64,000 nt of DNA from BOG-931 sp963761525 (GTDB taxonomy: Bacteria > Pseudomonadota > Alphaproteobacteria > Rhizobiales > Xanthobacteraceae): positions 434,001 to 498,000 of the forward strand of contig CAVXHG010000004.1 in assembly GCA_963761525.1 (NCBI GenBank), in the 5' to 3' direction. The first letter of the stretch is position 1. Each line of letters opens with the position of its first letter. Position numbers and translations under genes: made by a program. This document shows, one piece after another, positions 54,573 through 63,208 of the stretch. Below the pieces are notes generated by a model. That model saw nothing but the letters and a program-made list of their open reading frames with translations. It was not told where the DNA came from and ran no database searches.

Positions 54573-56063
54573 TTGAATGGCTGTGACAAGGACGAAACCA
54601 TAAGTCGCACTCCAGCCGAAACGCCATCTGCCCGGATCGGCGCGCTGGCGCGGCTACCGGTGTTTTTTGCGCTAGAGAACAAGCGTGCCATCGTTGCCGG
54701 CGGAACTCAGGCCGCGGCCTGGAAAGCAGAAATGCTTGCGGCGACCGGCGCGCGCGTCGAGGTGTTTGCAGCCTCGATCGGAGCAGAAATGCTGGCGCTT
54801 GCGAAGAACCCGCCGCGCGGACCGATCACCTTGCATGAACGTTCTTGGGTCGACGGTGATCTTGCCGGAGCCGCAATCGCCGTCGCCGACTGCGCCGACG
54901 ACGACGAAGCGCACAAGTTTTCGGCCTCGGCACGGGCGTCCGGCGTCCCGGTCAACGTCATCGACCGCCCAGCGTTTTGCGATTTTTCCTTCGGCGCGAT
55001 CGTCAATCGCTCCCCGCTGGTCATAGGCATTTCGACCGACGGCGCATCACCGGTATTCGGCCAGGCGATCCGCGCCAAAATCGAAGCGCTGATCCCGAGC
55101 GGCTTTGCCCGCTGGGCTGACGCCGCGCGAAACTGGCGGCCGCGCGTTCAAACGCTTGCCCTGCCATTTCGCAGCCGGCGTGCGTTCTGGGAGAAATTTA
55201 CCGCACGCGCCGTAGCTGCGCCGAATGCTGTGCCGACCGATAACGATCTTGAGGCGCTGCTCACCCCGAATGTGGCGCCGGATGCCGGTTCGGTCGTCCT
55301 GGTTGGCGCCGGCCCCGGCGACCCGGAATTACTGACGCTCCGCGCCGTTCGTGCATTGCAATCGGCCGACGTGATCCTGTTTGACGATCTGGTGTCGCCA
55401 GACGTGCTCGATTTCGCGCGCCGCGAGGCGAAAAAGATGCTGGTCGGCAAGACCGGCTACCGCGCTTCCTGCAAGCAGGACGACATCAATAGCTTGATGG
55501 TCTCGCTCGCGAAGGCCGGCAGGCGCGTTGTGCGGCTGAAAGGCGGCGACCCGATGATCTTCGGCCGCGCCGACGAAGAGATCACCGCGTGTCGCGCTGC
55601 CGGGATCGCGGTCGAAGTCGTGCCCGGCATCACCACGGCGCAGGGCGCGGCCTCCCGGCTGTTGGTGTCGCTGACGCGCCGCGGCAAGGCGCGCCGCGTG
55701 CAATACATCACCGGACACGGCCGCGACGGCAAACTTCCGGCCGATATCGACTGGGCCAGCATCGCCGATCCGTCGGTCACAACAGTCGTCTATATGCCGG
55801 TCAAGACGCTGCCGCAGCTTGTCGCGACAGCACGCCAGGCCGGTCTCGATCCATCAACGCCCGCAGTTGCGGTCGAGCGCGCCACTCGTTCCGATGAGCG
55901 CGTGATCGCGGCAACAATCGCCGATCTGCCGTTGCGGCTTGCTGCGGAACCGCCATCGGGTCCGGTTGTCGTCATGATCGGTCGCGCGTTTGCGGAATAC
56001 GTCGAAGCCGCAGCCATGGACCCGCATATGCCTTCCAGTATGTCGGCCGCCGGAGGCCTGTGA
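54573..56063 (+). CDS. cysG: Siroheme synthase CysG
   Basis: 496 residues, three reactions in one chain. N-terminal precorrin-2 dehydrogenase/ferrochelatase: RLPVFFALENKRAIVAGGTQ, VPVNVIDRPAFCDFSFGAIV; C-terminal SAM uroporphyrinogen-III methyltransferase from about residue 245: VVLVGAGPGDPELLTLRAVR, VVRLKGGDPMIFGRADEEIT, VVPGITTAQGAASRLLVSLT. Makes siroheme for sulfite or nitrite reductase. Starts at TTG 54573 in a gene-poor 5' region; no in-frame ATG precedes the conserved core, so the exact start is uncertain. Confidence 0.94.
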   Translation: MNGCDKDETISRTPAETPSARIGALARLPVFFALENKRAIVAGGTQAAAWKAEMLAATGARVEVFAASIGAEMLALAKNPPRGPITLHERSWVDGDLAGAAIAVADCADDDEAHKFSASARASGVPVNVIDRPAFCDFSFGAIVNRSPLVIGISTDGASPVFGQAIRAKIEALIPSGFARWADAARNWRPRVQTLALPFRSRRAFWEKFTARAVAAPNAVPTDNDLEALLTPNVAPDAGSVVLVGAGPGDPELLTLRAVRALQSADVILFDDLVSPDVLDFARREAKKMLVGKTGYRASCKQDDINSLMVSLAKAGRRVVRLKGGDPMIFGRADEEITACRAAGIAVEVVPGITTAQGAASRLLVSLTRRGKARRVQYITGHGRDGKLPADIDWASIADPSVTTVVYMPVKTLPQLVATARQAGLDPSTPAVAVERATRSDERVIAATIADLPLRLAAEPPSGPVVVMIGRAFAEYVEAAAMDPHMPSSMSAAGGL

Positions 56064-56101
56064 TACGGTCCTGCCGCTCAAGGTAAGGACGCCGCAGGAA
56101 C

Positions 56102-57789
56102 ATGCTCGACAAAGCCGATGACGCGCGTGCGCGCGAGACACGTACCGGTCCCCGTCTCGATTTTCAGGAACATCTCGCCGATCTCGAAGCGGCAGGACTG
56201 GTCGAACGGATCGACACACCAATCAACAAAGATACTGAGTTGCATCCGCTGGTGCGCTGGCAATTTGTCGGCGGCGTGCCGGAAGACAAGCGCAAAGCCT
56301 TCATCTTCACCAATGTCACCGACGCGAAGGGCCGCAAATACGACATACCGGTCGTGGTCGGCGCGCTGTCGGCATCGCCTGAAATCTACGCTTTCGGCAT
56401 GGGCCGCAAGGTCGAGGAAATCGGCGACGCCTGGATGCAAGCAATCAATCATCCGATTGCGCCGGTCCGCGTCACCTCAGCGCCGTGCCAGGAAGTCGTC
56501 ATTACCGGCGACGGCCTGAAAGCGCCGGGCGGCCTTAACGCGCTGCCGGTGCCAGTCTCGACGCCAGGCTTCAACTCCGCGCCCTATCTGACCGCGACAC
56601 TGTGCGTGACGCGCGACCCGGAAACCGGCGTGCAGAACATGGGCACCTATCGCGCCGGGCTGAAAGCGGCGGATCGTCTCGCTGTGCGCATGGTGGCGCG
56701 CGAGGCGACCGGCGCCGGCGGTTTTCTGCACTGGCAGAAGTACCGGGCACGCAAGGAAAAGATGCCGATCGCGATCGTGGTCGGCGCCGCGCCTATTGTC
56801 GTTTTCACCGGGCCGCAAAAACTCGCCATCGACCTCGACGAGATGGGCGTCGCCGGTGGCTTGGCCGGTGAGCCGATCCGCATGGTCAAGTGCAAGACCA
56901 TCGACCTCGACGTACCGGCCAACTCCGAGATTGTCATTGAGGGTTTGATCGATTGCGAAAAGCTCGAGCCGGAAGCGCCGTTCGCCGAGAGCAACGGCTA
57001 CGTCGCGCTCGAGGCCTTCAACATGCCGATGGACGTCACCGCAATCACGCGGAAGAAAAAGCCGGTGTTCTGCTCGATCATCAGCCAGGTGACTCCGAGC
57101 GAATCCAGCGTCATCAAGAAAGTCGCTTACGAGCCGCTGTTCCTCGCGCACCTGCGCGATCGTCTGGCGATCAAAGGCGTTACCCGCGTCGCCATGCACG
57201 AGCGGCTGACCAATCTCCGTCCTGTCATTTTTATTCAGGTGACGGCGGCACGCCGCGCACCGAAGTATGGCGTGCGCTGCACGGCGCTTCATCGCTGATG
57301 TCGAACTGCGGCAAGATCGTCGTTGCGGTCAGCGACGATATCGATCCAACCAGCGTCGATGCGGTCTTGTGGTCGCTCGCCTACCGCTCAAACCCGATCC
57401 AGGACGTCCAGATCGTGCCCTATCGCGGCGGTGTGCAGGGCGCGCAATACGGACCGCGGGAATCCGACTCCAGCATGCTGGTCGATGCAACGCGCAAGCG
57501 CCCGATGGCGCCGTTGGCGTTGCCGACCCGCGAGCACATGGAACACGCGCGCGAGCTATGGGAACGCCTCAACCTGCATCCGCTCACCGTGACGTCACCG
57601 TGGCATGGCTATCACCTCGGCGATTGGACCGACACCTGGGAGAAGTTCGCGGAGCGGGCTGCGGTTGGCGACTGGGAGCTGTCCGGCCAGGAAACGCTCA
57701 AACGCCAGCGCGGCGGTGACATCATGCCGGAAACCTCGGTGCGCGCTGTCGAGAAGGACAATGTTCCGTCAGGCGGCAAAGGCGAATAG
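56102..57789 (+). CDS. UbiD-family decarboxylase, copy 1, frameshift near 57240
   Basis: About 562 residues in two frames. Frame 1 from ATG 56102: LDFQEHLADLEAAGLVERID, NPA-like core with PVRVTSAPCQEVVITGDGLK, FNSAPYLTATLCVTRDPETG, FLHWQKYRARKEKMPIAIVV, DVTAITRKKKPVFCSIISQV, to RLTNLRPVIFIQ. Frame 2: GDGGTPRTEVWRALHGASSL, then IDPTSVDAVLWSLAYR. UbiD enzymes use prenylated FMN to (de)carboxylate aromatic or unsaturated acids. Span is 3n+2, fitting one lost base. First of a presumed catabolic operon; copy 2 lies at 59014. Confidence 0.88.
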
Positions 57790-57875
57790 ACGAGCGAAAT
57801 CTGGTGGTGGCGTGGTTTAAAGGGCCGGAAATGACGGGTTGCGGAACCCGGCCCACCCCGCCTATTTAACGGGAC

Positions 57876-58877
57876 ATGAGCACAACCACGACATCATCCG
57901 CCGCCGCACCGACCCCATCCGCGCATGGCCTGATCGACGCACGCCTGAGCAAGATCGAAGACGTCGCCCGCGACACCAAGATCTTCACTTTTCAGCGCGT
58001 CGATGGCGGAAAGCTGCCGGCCTACAAGGCCGGCGCGCACATCGATCTGCATCTGCCAAACGGCATGCTGCGGCAGTTTTCGCTCACTGTGCCGGCCTCC
58101 GATCCGGACGGCTACACCGTTGGCGTCAAGCGCGACGAGAATAGCCGCGGCGGCTCGCGTTACATTATTGAACAGATGAAAGTCGGCGATCAGATCAAGA
58201 TCAGCGCGCCGCGCAACAATTTTCCGCTGGTCGAAAATGCCGAACACGTCGTCTTGATCGCCGGCGGCATCGGCATCACGCCGATCTGGTGCATGGCGCA
58301 GGAACTGGAAGCCCAAGGCCGATCGTGGAAGATCCATTATGCCAGCCGATCGCGGGCCGATATGGCCTTCCTGAATAATCTGAAAAAGTTCGATCCGGAG
58401 CGGGTGCATCTGCATTTCGACGATGAGGCCGACGGCAAGGTGCTGGACCTTGCGACGGCTATTGCGGAAGCGCCGACTGACGCGCACTTCTACTGTTGCG
58501 GCCCCAATCCGATGCTCAAAGCATTCGAGGCCGCCGCGGCAAGCCGCCCGCGCGCCAATGTCCACATCGAATATTTCACCGCAAAAGAAGAGGCCTCCGC
58601 AAACGAGCTCGGCGGCTTCTGGGTCGAACTCGCCAAGTCTGGAGAGGAATACTTCATTCCGCCAGGCAGGAAAGTACTCGAAGTACTTTTCGATGCCGGG
58701 GTCGACGTCGATTACTCGTGCGAACTCGGCATCTGCGGCGCCTGCGAAACCAAGGTGATCTCCGGCACCCCCATCCACCACAATTCGGTGCTGAGCGAGG
58801 AGGAACAGGCGAGCAACGATAAGGTCATGATCTGCTGCTGCGGCTGCGCCACCGAGCGGCTGGTTCTCGACATGTAG
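57876..58877 (+). CDS. PDR/VanB-type oxidoreductase with C-terminal 2Fe-2S
   Basis: 333 residues, phthalate-dioxygenase-reductase class. FMN domain: LPAYKAGAHIDLHLPNGMLR, RQFSLTVPASDPDGYTVGVK; NAD domain: VVLIAGGIGITPIWCMAQEL, HFYCCGPNPMLKAFEAAAAS; C-terminal plant-type ferredoxin: YSCELGICGACETKVISGTP (Cys set) and a last Cys before GCATERLVLDM. Shuttles electrons from NADH to an oxygenase or other partner; no oxygenase is in the window. Between the two UbiD genes. Confidence 0.93.
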   Translation: MSTTTTSSAAAPTPSAHGLIDARLSKIEDVARDTKIFTFQRVDGGKLPAYKAGAHIDLHLPNGMLRQFSLTVPASDPDGYTVGVKRDENSRGGSRYIIEQMKVGDQIKISAPRNNFPLVENAEHVVLIAGGIGITPIWCMAQELEAQGRSWKIHYASRSRADMAFLNNLKKFDPERVHLHFDDEADGKVLDLATAIAEAPTDAHFYCCGPNPMLKAFEAAAASRPRANVHIEYFTAKEEASANELGGFWVELAKSGEEYFIPPGRKVLEVLFDAGVDVDYSCELGICGACETKVISGTPIHHNSVLSEEEQASNDKVMICCCGCATERLVLDM

Positions 58878-58889
58878 TGTGTTTTCCGC

Positions 58890-59007
58890 GTCATTGCCGG
58901 GCATAGACCCGGCAATCCATGCTGCGTTAAAGTAACTGAGAACGTTGCGGATGGATTTTTGGCAGCCGCAACTCAGCATGGATCACCGGGTCAAGCCCGG
59001 CGATGAC
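58890..59007. repeat. Palindromic element, tcattgccgg family, copy 3
   Basis: Attgccgggcatagacccggcaat and atggatcaccgggtcaagcccggcgatgac hairpins are separated by a 45-base spacer. Third copy of the family in the window. It ends 6 bases before the start codon of the second UbiD gene and so forms its 5' leader. Confidence 0.78.
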
Positions 59008-59013
59008 AATAAA

Positions 59014-60486
59014 ATGGACGCACCCGTCACTTCCCGCCCTATCAAAGCCAACGCCGCGAAGGATCGCCAGGACCTGCGCTCGTGGATCGCGCTGCTACGC
59101 GAGCACGACGAGCTCCAGGACATCGCGGGCGCCGAACTCGAAAAAGAAATCGGCGGTATCGTCGATATCTATCAGCGCCGGATCGGCAACAAATCCGTTC
59201 TGTTTGACGACATTCCCGGCCATCCGCGCGGTCATCGCATCCTCGCTAATCTTCTCACCTCGATCCGCCGCATCAACATCACGCTCGGCCTTGCGGCCGA
59301 CGCTTCGCCGATCGAGCTGGTGCATTACTGGCGGCGCTACATGAAAGAGGCCAAGGTCATTCCACCGGCGACGGTGAAGACCGGGCCGCTCATGGAGAAT
59401 GTCTACACCGGAAAAGACATCGACATTTTCAAGATCCCGGTGCCGCGCTGGCACGAGCACGACGGCGGCTATTATATCGGCACCGGCGACATGGTGATCA
59501 TGCGCGATCCGGATTCCGGCTGGATCAATTACGGCGCCTATCGCGTGCAGGCGCAGCAGCCGGGCGTCGCCACCGTGATGTTCTCCAAGGGCAAGCACGG
59601 CGACATGATCAAGCGGCGCTATCATGAGCGCGGCGAGCCCTGCCCGATCGCGGTAGTTTGCGGCATGCATCCGGCACTGTTCATGATCGCCGGCCTCGAA
59701 ATTCCCTACGGCAAGAACGAATACGATGCCGCCGGCGGCCTGATCGGCGAACCAGTCGAGGTCATCACCGGCCCGCGTACCGGCCTGCCGATCCCGGCGC
59801 ATGCCGAGATTGCGTTTGAAGGCTTCATTTACCCAGATGACGTGCTGGATGAAGGTCCGCTCGGAGAATGGACCGGTTACTACGCCGGCGGCCTGAAGAA
59901 AGAGCCGGCGATCCGGATCGAGACTTTCATGCACCGGGACGATCCGATCCTGCTCGGCGCCATCCCGGGCATTCCGCCGGACGACGACTCGTTCTATCGC
60001 GGCACCTATCGCTCCGGCGCGGTGTGGAATCAGCTCGAAGCCGCCGGTGTACCGGAAGTGAAAGGCGTCTGGGCCCACGCCGCGGGCGGCAGCCGCCTGT
60101 GGCTCACTGTCGCGATCAAGCAGCAATATGCCGGCCACGCCAAGCAAGCCGGCCTGATCGCCTCGCAATGCCACGCCGGCGCTTACGCCAACCGCTTTGT
60201 CATCGTGGTCGACGACGACATCGATCCCGCCGACATGGACAAGGTGATCTGGGCGATGTGCACGCGGTTCGATCCGCGCGAAGGCATGGAGACTTTGCGC
60301 GGCTGCTGGTCGACCGCGCTCGACCCCATGGCCTACGCCAGCGACGACCCGCGCAACGCGCGCATCGTGATCGATGCCTGCAAGCCGTTCAAGCGGCGGG
60401 ATACGTTCCCGATCGTGGTGCGCGTCAGCCCGGAAGTCGAGGAGCAGGTGCGCGGGAAGTTCTCCAGCGTGCTGCCGAAGCCATGA
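59014..60486 (+). CDS. UbiD-family decarboxylase, copy 2
   Basis: 490 residues from ATG 59014 (MDAPVTSRPIKANAAKDRQD). An upstream in-frame ATG would translate the palindromic repeat (MDHRVKPGDDNK), so I reject it. Core: PRGHRILANLLTSIRRINIT, VPRWHEHDGGYYIGTGDMVI, INYGAYRVQAQQPGVATVMF (prFMN phosphate/Mn site), AEIAFEGFIYPDDVLDEGPL (catalytic Glu region), GPLGEWTGYYAGG. Decarboxylase of the UbiD superfamily. Its stop overlaps the 2Fe-2S gene by 4 bases (ATGA). Paralogue of copy 1 but quite diverged. Confidence 0.93.
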   Translation: MDAPVTSRPIKANAAKDRQDLRSWIALLREHDELQDIAGAELEKEIGGIVDIYQRRIGNKSVLFDDIPGHPRGHRILANLLTSIRRINITLGLAADASPIELVHYWRRYMKEAKVIPPATVKTGPLMENVYTGKDIDIFKIPVPRWHEHDGGYYIGTGDMVIMRDPDSGWINYGAYRVQAQQPGVATVMFSKGKHGDMIKRRYHERGEPCPIAVVCGMHPALFMIAGLEIPYGKNEYDAAGGLIGEPVEVITGPRTGLPIPAHAEIAFEGFIYPDDVLDEGPLGEWTGYYAGGLKKEPAIRIETFMHRDDPILLGAIPGIPPDDDSFYRGTYRSGAVWNQLEAAGVPEVKGVWAHAAGGSRLWLTVAIKQQYAGHAKQAGLIASQCHAGAYANRFVIVVDDDIDPADMDKVIWAMCTRFDPREGMETLRGCWSTALDPMAYASDDPRNARIVIDACKPFKRRDTFPIVVRVSPEVEEQVRGKFSSVLPKP

Positions 60487-60998
60487 GTGCAAACGAAAAA
60501 TCGAATCCACACGAAAAATTCGAGATCACGCTCAATATCAACGGGCAGGATTATCCGATCCGGGTCGAGGCACGCAAAACGCTGGTCGATGCGATCCGGG
60601 ACGATTGCGGCCAGACCGGTACCCACATCGGCTGCGAGCACGGCGTTTGCGGTACCTGCACCGTTATTGTCGATGACGAGGCGGTGCGGTCCTGCCTGAT
60701 GTTCGCGGTGCAGGCGCAGGGCAAGAAAATTCGCACCGTGGAAGGCCTCGCCGACGGCGACAAGCTCTCCGTGCTGCAGCAGGCATTCATCGACAACCAC
60801 GGCCTGCAGTGCGGCTACTGCACGCCAGGTTTTCTGATGCTCATCACCAACGCGCTGGAAAAGAATCCGGATATCGACGACGAGGAAATGCTCGACGTGC
60901 TCGCCTCGAACCTCTGCCGCTGCACCGGTTATCAGAACATCATCAAGGCGGCGAAGGCAGCGCGCGACGAGATGCGCGGCGAGAAAGTCACGGCTTAA
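60483..60998 (+). CDS. 2Fe-2S subunit of molybdenum hydroxylase type (CoxS/IorA-like)
   Basis: 171 residues. Plant-type cluster CEHGVCGTCTVIVDDEAVRS and the C-terminal alpha-helical cluster CGYCTPGFLMLITNALEKNP with CRCTGYQNIIKAAKAAR: two [2Fe-2S] centres as in xanthine dehydrogenase and CO dehydrogenase small subunits. ATG overlaps the UbiD stop (ATGA). No molybdopterin large subunit or FAD middle subunit is in the window, so its partner is unknown. Its tail overlaps the convergent GlcG-like gene by 11 bases. Confidence 0.92.
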   Translation: MSANEKSNPHEKFEITLNINGQDYPIRVEARKTLVDAIRDDCGQTGTHIGCEHGVCGTCTVIVDDEAVRSCLMFAVQAQGKKIRTVEGLADGDKLSVLQQAFIDNHGLQCGYCTPGFLMLITNALEKNPDIDDEEMLDVLASNLCRCTGYQNIIKAAKAARDEMRGEKVTA

Positions 60999-61395
60999 GC
61001 GCCGCCAGCGCGGCTTTCGCCACTTCCACGTCCTGTTCGATCTTGGCGCCTCCGGCAGCAACTGCGCCGATCACTTCGCCGCTGACCTCGATCGGAAACC
61101 CACCCGGTACGTTGGTGAAGTCGCCCATCCGCACCGCCATCGACAGCGCGTTCTCCTCCGGCGCGTAGCCGGTCGGCATCCGCTGCGACGCGGACGTGAT
61201 CGCCTTGCGCTGGGTGGTGATGATCGAGAAGTGCCGCGCACCGTCCATCATCAGGAAGGCGATCATCCGGCAGCTTTGATCGACCACTGCGAGCGAGACC
61301 TTGCAGCCAAGCTCATTCGCCTTCTTCACGCCGGCAGCGATCATCTTCTGGCTCGCCTCGTGGGTCAGGCGGTGGGTCGGAACGACATCGGGCAT
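60988..61395 (-). CDS. Cytosolic GlcG/HbpS-like protein
   Basis: 135 residues, one GlcG domain without a signal peptide: LTHEASQKMIAAGVKKANEL, VSLAVVDQSCRMIAFLMMDG, ITTQRKAITSASQRMPTGYA, GGFPIEVSGEVIGAVAAGGA. GlcG-like genes often sit in catabolic clusters; function unknown. It runs opposite to its neighbours and overlaps the 2Fe-2S gene end to end. Confidence 0.88.
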   Translation of the reverse strand: MPDVVPTHRLTHEASQKMIAAGVKKANELGCKVSLAVVDQSCRMIAFLMMDGARHFSIITTQRKAITSASQRMPTGYAPEENALSMAVRMGDFTNVPGGFPIEVSGEVIGAVAAGGAKIEQDVEVAKAALAALKP

Positions 61396-61491
61396 GGTGC
61401 GGTCCTATGGTCGCGGAGCGGTGATCCCCAATGACACAAAAACGGCATTGCTGTTAGTCTCCCGGCCGCGAATGGGACGGATCAACACGAA

Positions 61492-63162
61492 ATGGAAAAT
61501 TCAGTGAACTGGGATCGCGAAGCCGATGTGGTCGTGATCGGCTCGGGCGCGACCGGTCTTCCAGCCGCCGTGGTGGCGCGCGAAGCCGGAGCATCGGTCA
61601 TCGTCGTCGAGGCAGAGAACCATGTCGGCGGCCACGCCATCACCTCCGGCGGCAACCTGCCGCTCGGCGGCGGCAACAGCTACCAGAACAAATACGGCAT
61701 CGAGGATTTGCCCGACCTGTTCTTCCGCGACCTCACCGACTGGACCGTCGTGGAATCCAACGGCTTCCCGCCGTATCGCTACAACGATCGCGAGATTATC
61801 CGCGCCTTCGCCGACAACAGCGTGCCGGCGTTCGAATTCCTGCTGGCGCACGGCGTCAAGGTGATCGACCGCAAGCCGAACAATATCGGTCACGAGATCG
61901 GCGTTTCGGTGCTGCGTACGATGCAGATCGACGTTTGCGATTGGCCGATGGTGCACACCGGCGGCCCGGCAGATCCGAGCGATTCGGAAATCCGTGCTGG
62001 TGCCGGTCTCATTCGCCCGCTCGAAACCGCCGCGAAAAAAGCCGGCGTGGAAATCCTGCTCGAGCACCGCATGACCGCGATCCATCGCGAAATGCCCCGC
62101 GATGGCAGGGTTGCCGGCATCGCCGTTGCTCACAACGGTAAGACGATGAACATCCGCGCCCGCAAGGCCGTGATCGTCGCGACCGGCGGCTCGACCGGCA
62201 ATGTCAACTTCCGCCGCATGTTCGATCCCCGCCTCACGGAAGAATATTGCGGTCTGGCCGGCGCGCCGTGGTCCGATCAGGATGCGAGCGGCGAGATCGC
62301 CGCTATGGGCATCGGCGCCGGGTTGTGGGGCTTGTTCAATTACACCGGCGAGTTCGGCTCCGGCATCACCAAGCCGGGCGCCATCGGCTGCCAATACGGT
62401 TATGTGAATGTGCGCTGGCGGCCGGGCAGCGAAGTGTTTGACAAGGCACGCGCCATTGGCCTGCCGGTCAAGAGTTGGCACGATGTCATCCTGGTCAACA
62501 TGATCGGCCAGCGCTTCTACGACGAGACCGTAGGCCACTTCGGCTACAATACCCACGGCAGCGTCGAAGCTTACATGCAGGGCAGCTACCTCAACGCCAA
62601 GAACCAGAAATACAATCCGAGCAATTTCATCAATGCCGCACTCGCCGGTATCGGCGATGAGCACAACGGCGGCGGCCCGATCTGGGCAATTTTCGACGCC
62701 GAAGCCGTTGCGCGCGAAGGATGGGAGCCGAAACCACCCCATGTCGATCTCGACGCCGGCTTTTTCTTCGAGGCCGACAGCATCGAGGCGCTCGCCGCCA
62801 AGATTAAAATGAAATACCAGCGCGTACCGATGCCGCCAAAGAATCTTGCGGCGACGGTTGCGCGATACAATTCATTCGTCGATACCGGAAAGGACGCCGA
62901 TTTCGGCAAGCCGACGCCGCTTTACAAGATCGCGAAGCCGCCGTTCTACGCGGCGTGGGCGACGCCGGTCATCCACGACACCCGCGCCGGCCTTCGCATC
63001 AACGCGCGCTGCCAGGTGATCGACATGAACGGCGATGTCATTCCCGGTCTGTATTGCGGCGGTGAATCCGCTGGCGGATTTTCGATGCACGGCCTGCCGC
63101 GCGCGGTGTGCCAAGGATACATCGCGGGAAGGAATGCCGTTACGGAGAACAGCAACGCATAA
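61492..63162 (+). CDS. FAD-dependent oxidoreductase (fumarate reductase/ketosteroid dehydrogenase-like)
   Basis: 556 residues. ATG 61492. FAD_binding_2 family: DVVVIGSGATGLPAAVVARE (Rossmann), VVEAENHVGGHAITSGGNLP, IRARKAVIVATGGSTGNVNF, and C-terminal VIPGLYCGGESAGGFSMHGL for FAD. The cap domain has MHTGGP and HGSVEAYMQGSY. Without FMN or heme domain; substrate could be a 2-enoate or steroid-like acid. No signal peptide. Same strand as the UbiD genes. Confidence 0.87.
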   Translation: MENSVNWDREADVVVIGSGATGLPAAVVAREAGASVIVVEAENHVGGHAITSGGNLPLGGGNSYQNKYGIEDLPDLFFRDLTDWTVVESNGFPPYRYNDREIIRAFADNSVPAFEFLLAHGVKVIDRKPNNIGHEIGVSVLRTMQIDVCDWPMVHTGGPADPSDSEIRAGAGLIRPLETAAKKAGVEILLEHRMTAIHREMPRDGRVAGIAVAHNGKTMNIRARKAVIVATGGSTGNVNFRRMFDPRLTEEYCGLAGAPWSDQDASGEIAAMGIGAGLWGLFNYTGEFGSGITKPGAIGCQYGYVNVRWRPGSEVFDKARAIGLPVKSWHDVILVNMIGQRFYDETVGHFGYNTHGSVEAYMQGSYLNAKNQKYNPSNFINAALAGIGDEHNGGGPIWAIFDAEAVAREGWEPKPPHVDLDAGFFFEADSIEALAAKIKMKYQRVPMPPKNLAATVARYNSFVDTGKDADFGKPTPLYKIAKPPFYAAWATPVIHDTRAGLRINARCQVIDMNGDVIPGLYCGGESAGGFSMHGLPRAVCQGYIAGRNAVTENSNA

Positions 63163-63208
63163 TGCACTGTCCCGCAGCGCTTGGGAAAATTCCACCGGGA
63201 AGGCCGCG

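Noticed and set aside
57894..58979. 361-residue antisense frame over the PDR reductase
   Set aside because: The sense strand has flavin, NAD and 2Fe-2S motifs; the frame also runs into the palindromic repeat.
58945..59013. Upstream in-frame start for the second UbiD protein
   Set aside because: It would translate the palindromic element (MDHRVKPGDDNK), a repeat-derived peptide seen wherever this element is open.
59095..60510. 471-residue antisense frame over the second UbiD gene
   Set aside because: Shadow frame without recognisable domains.
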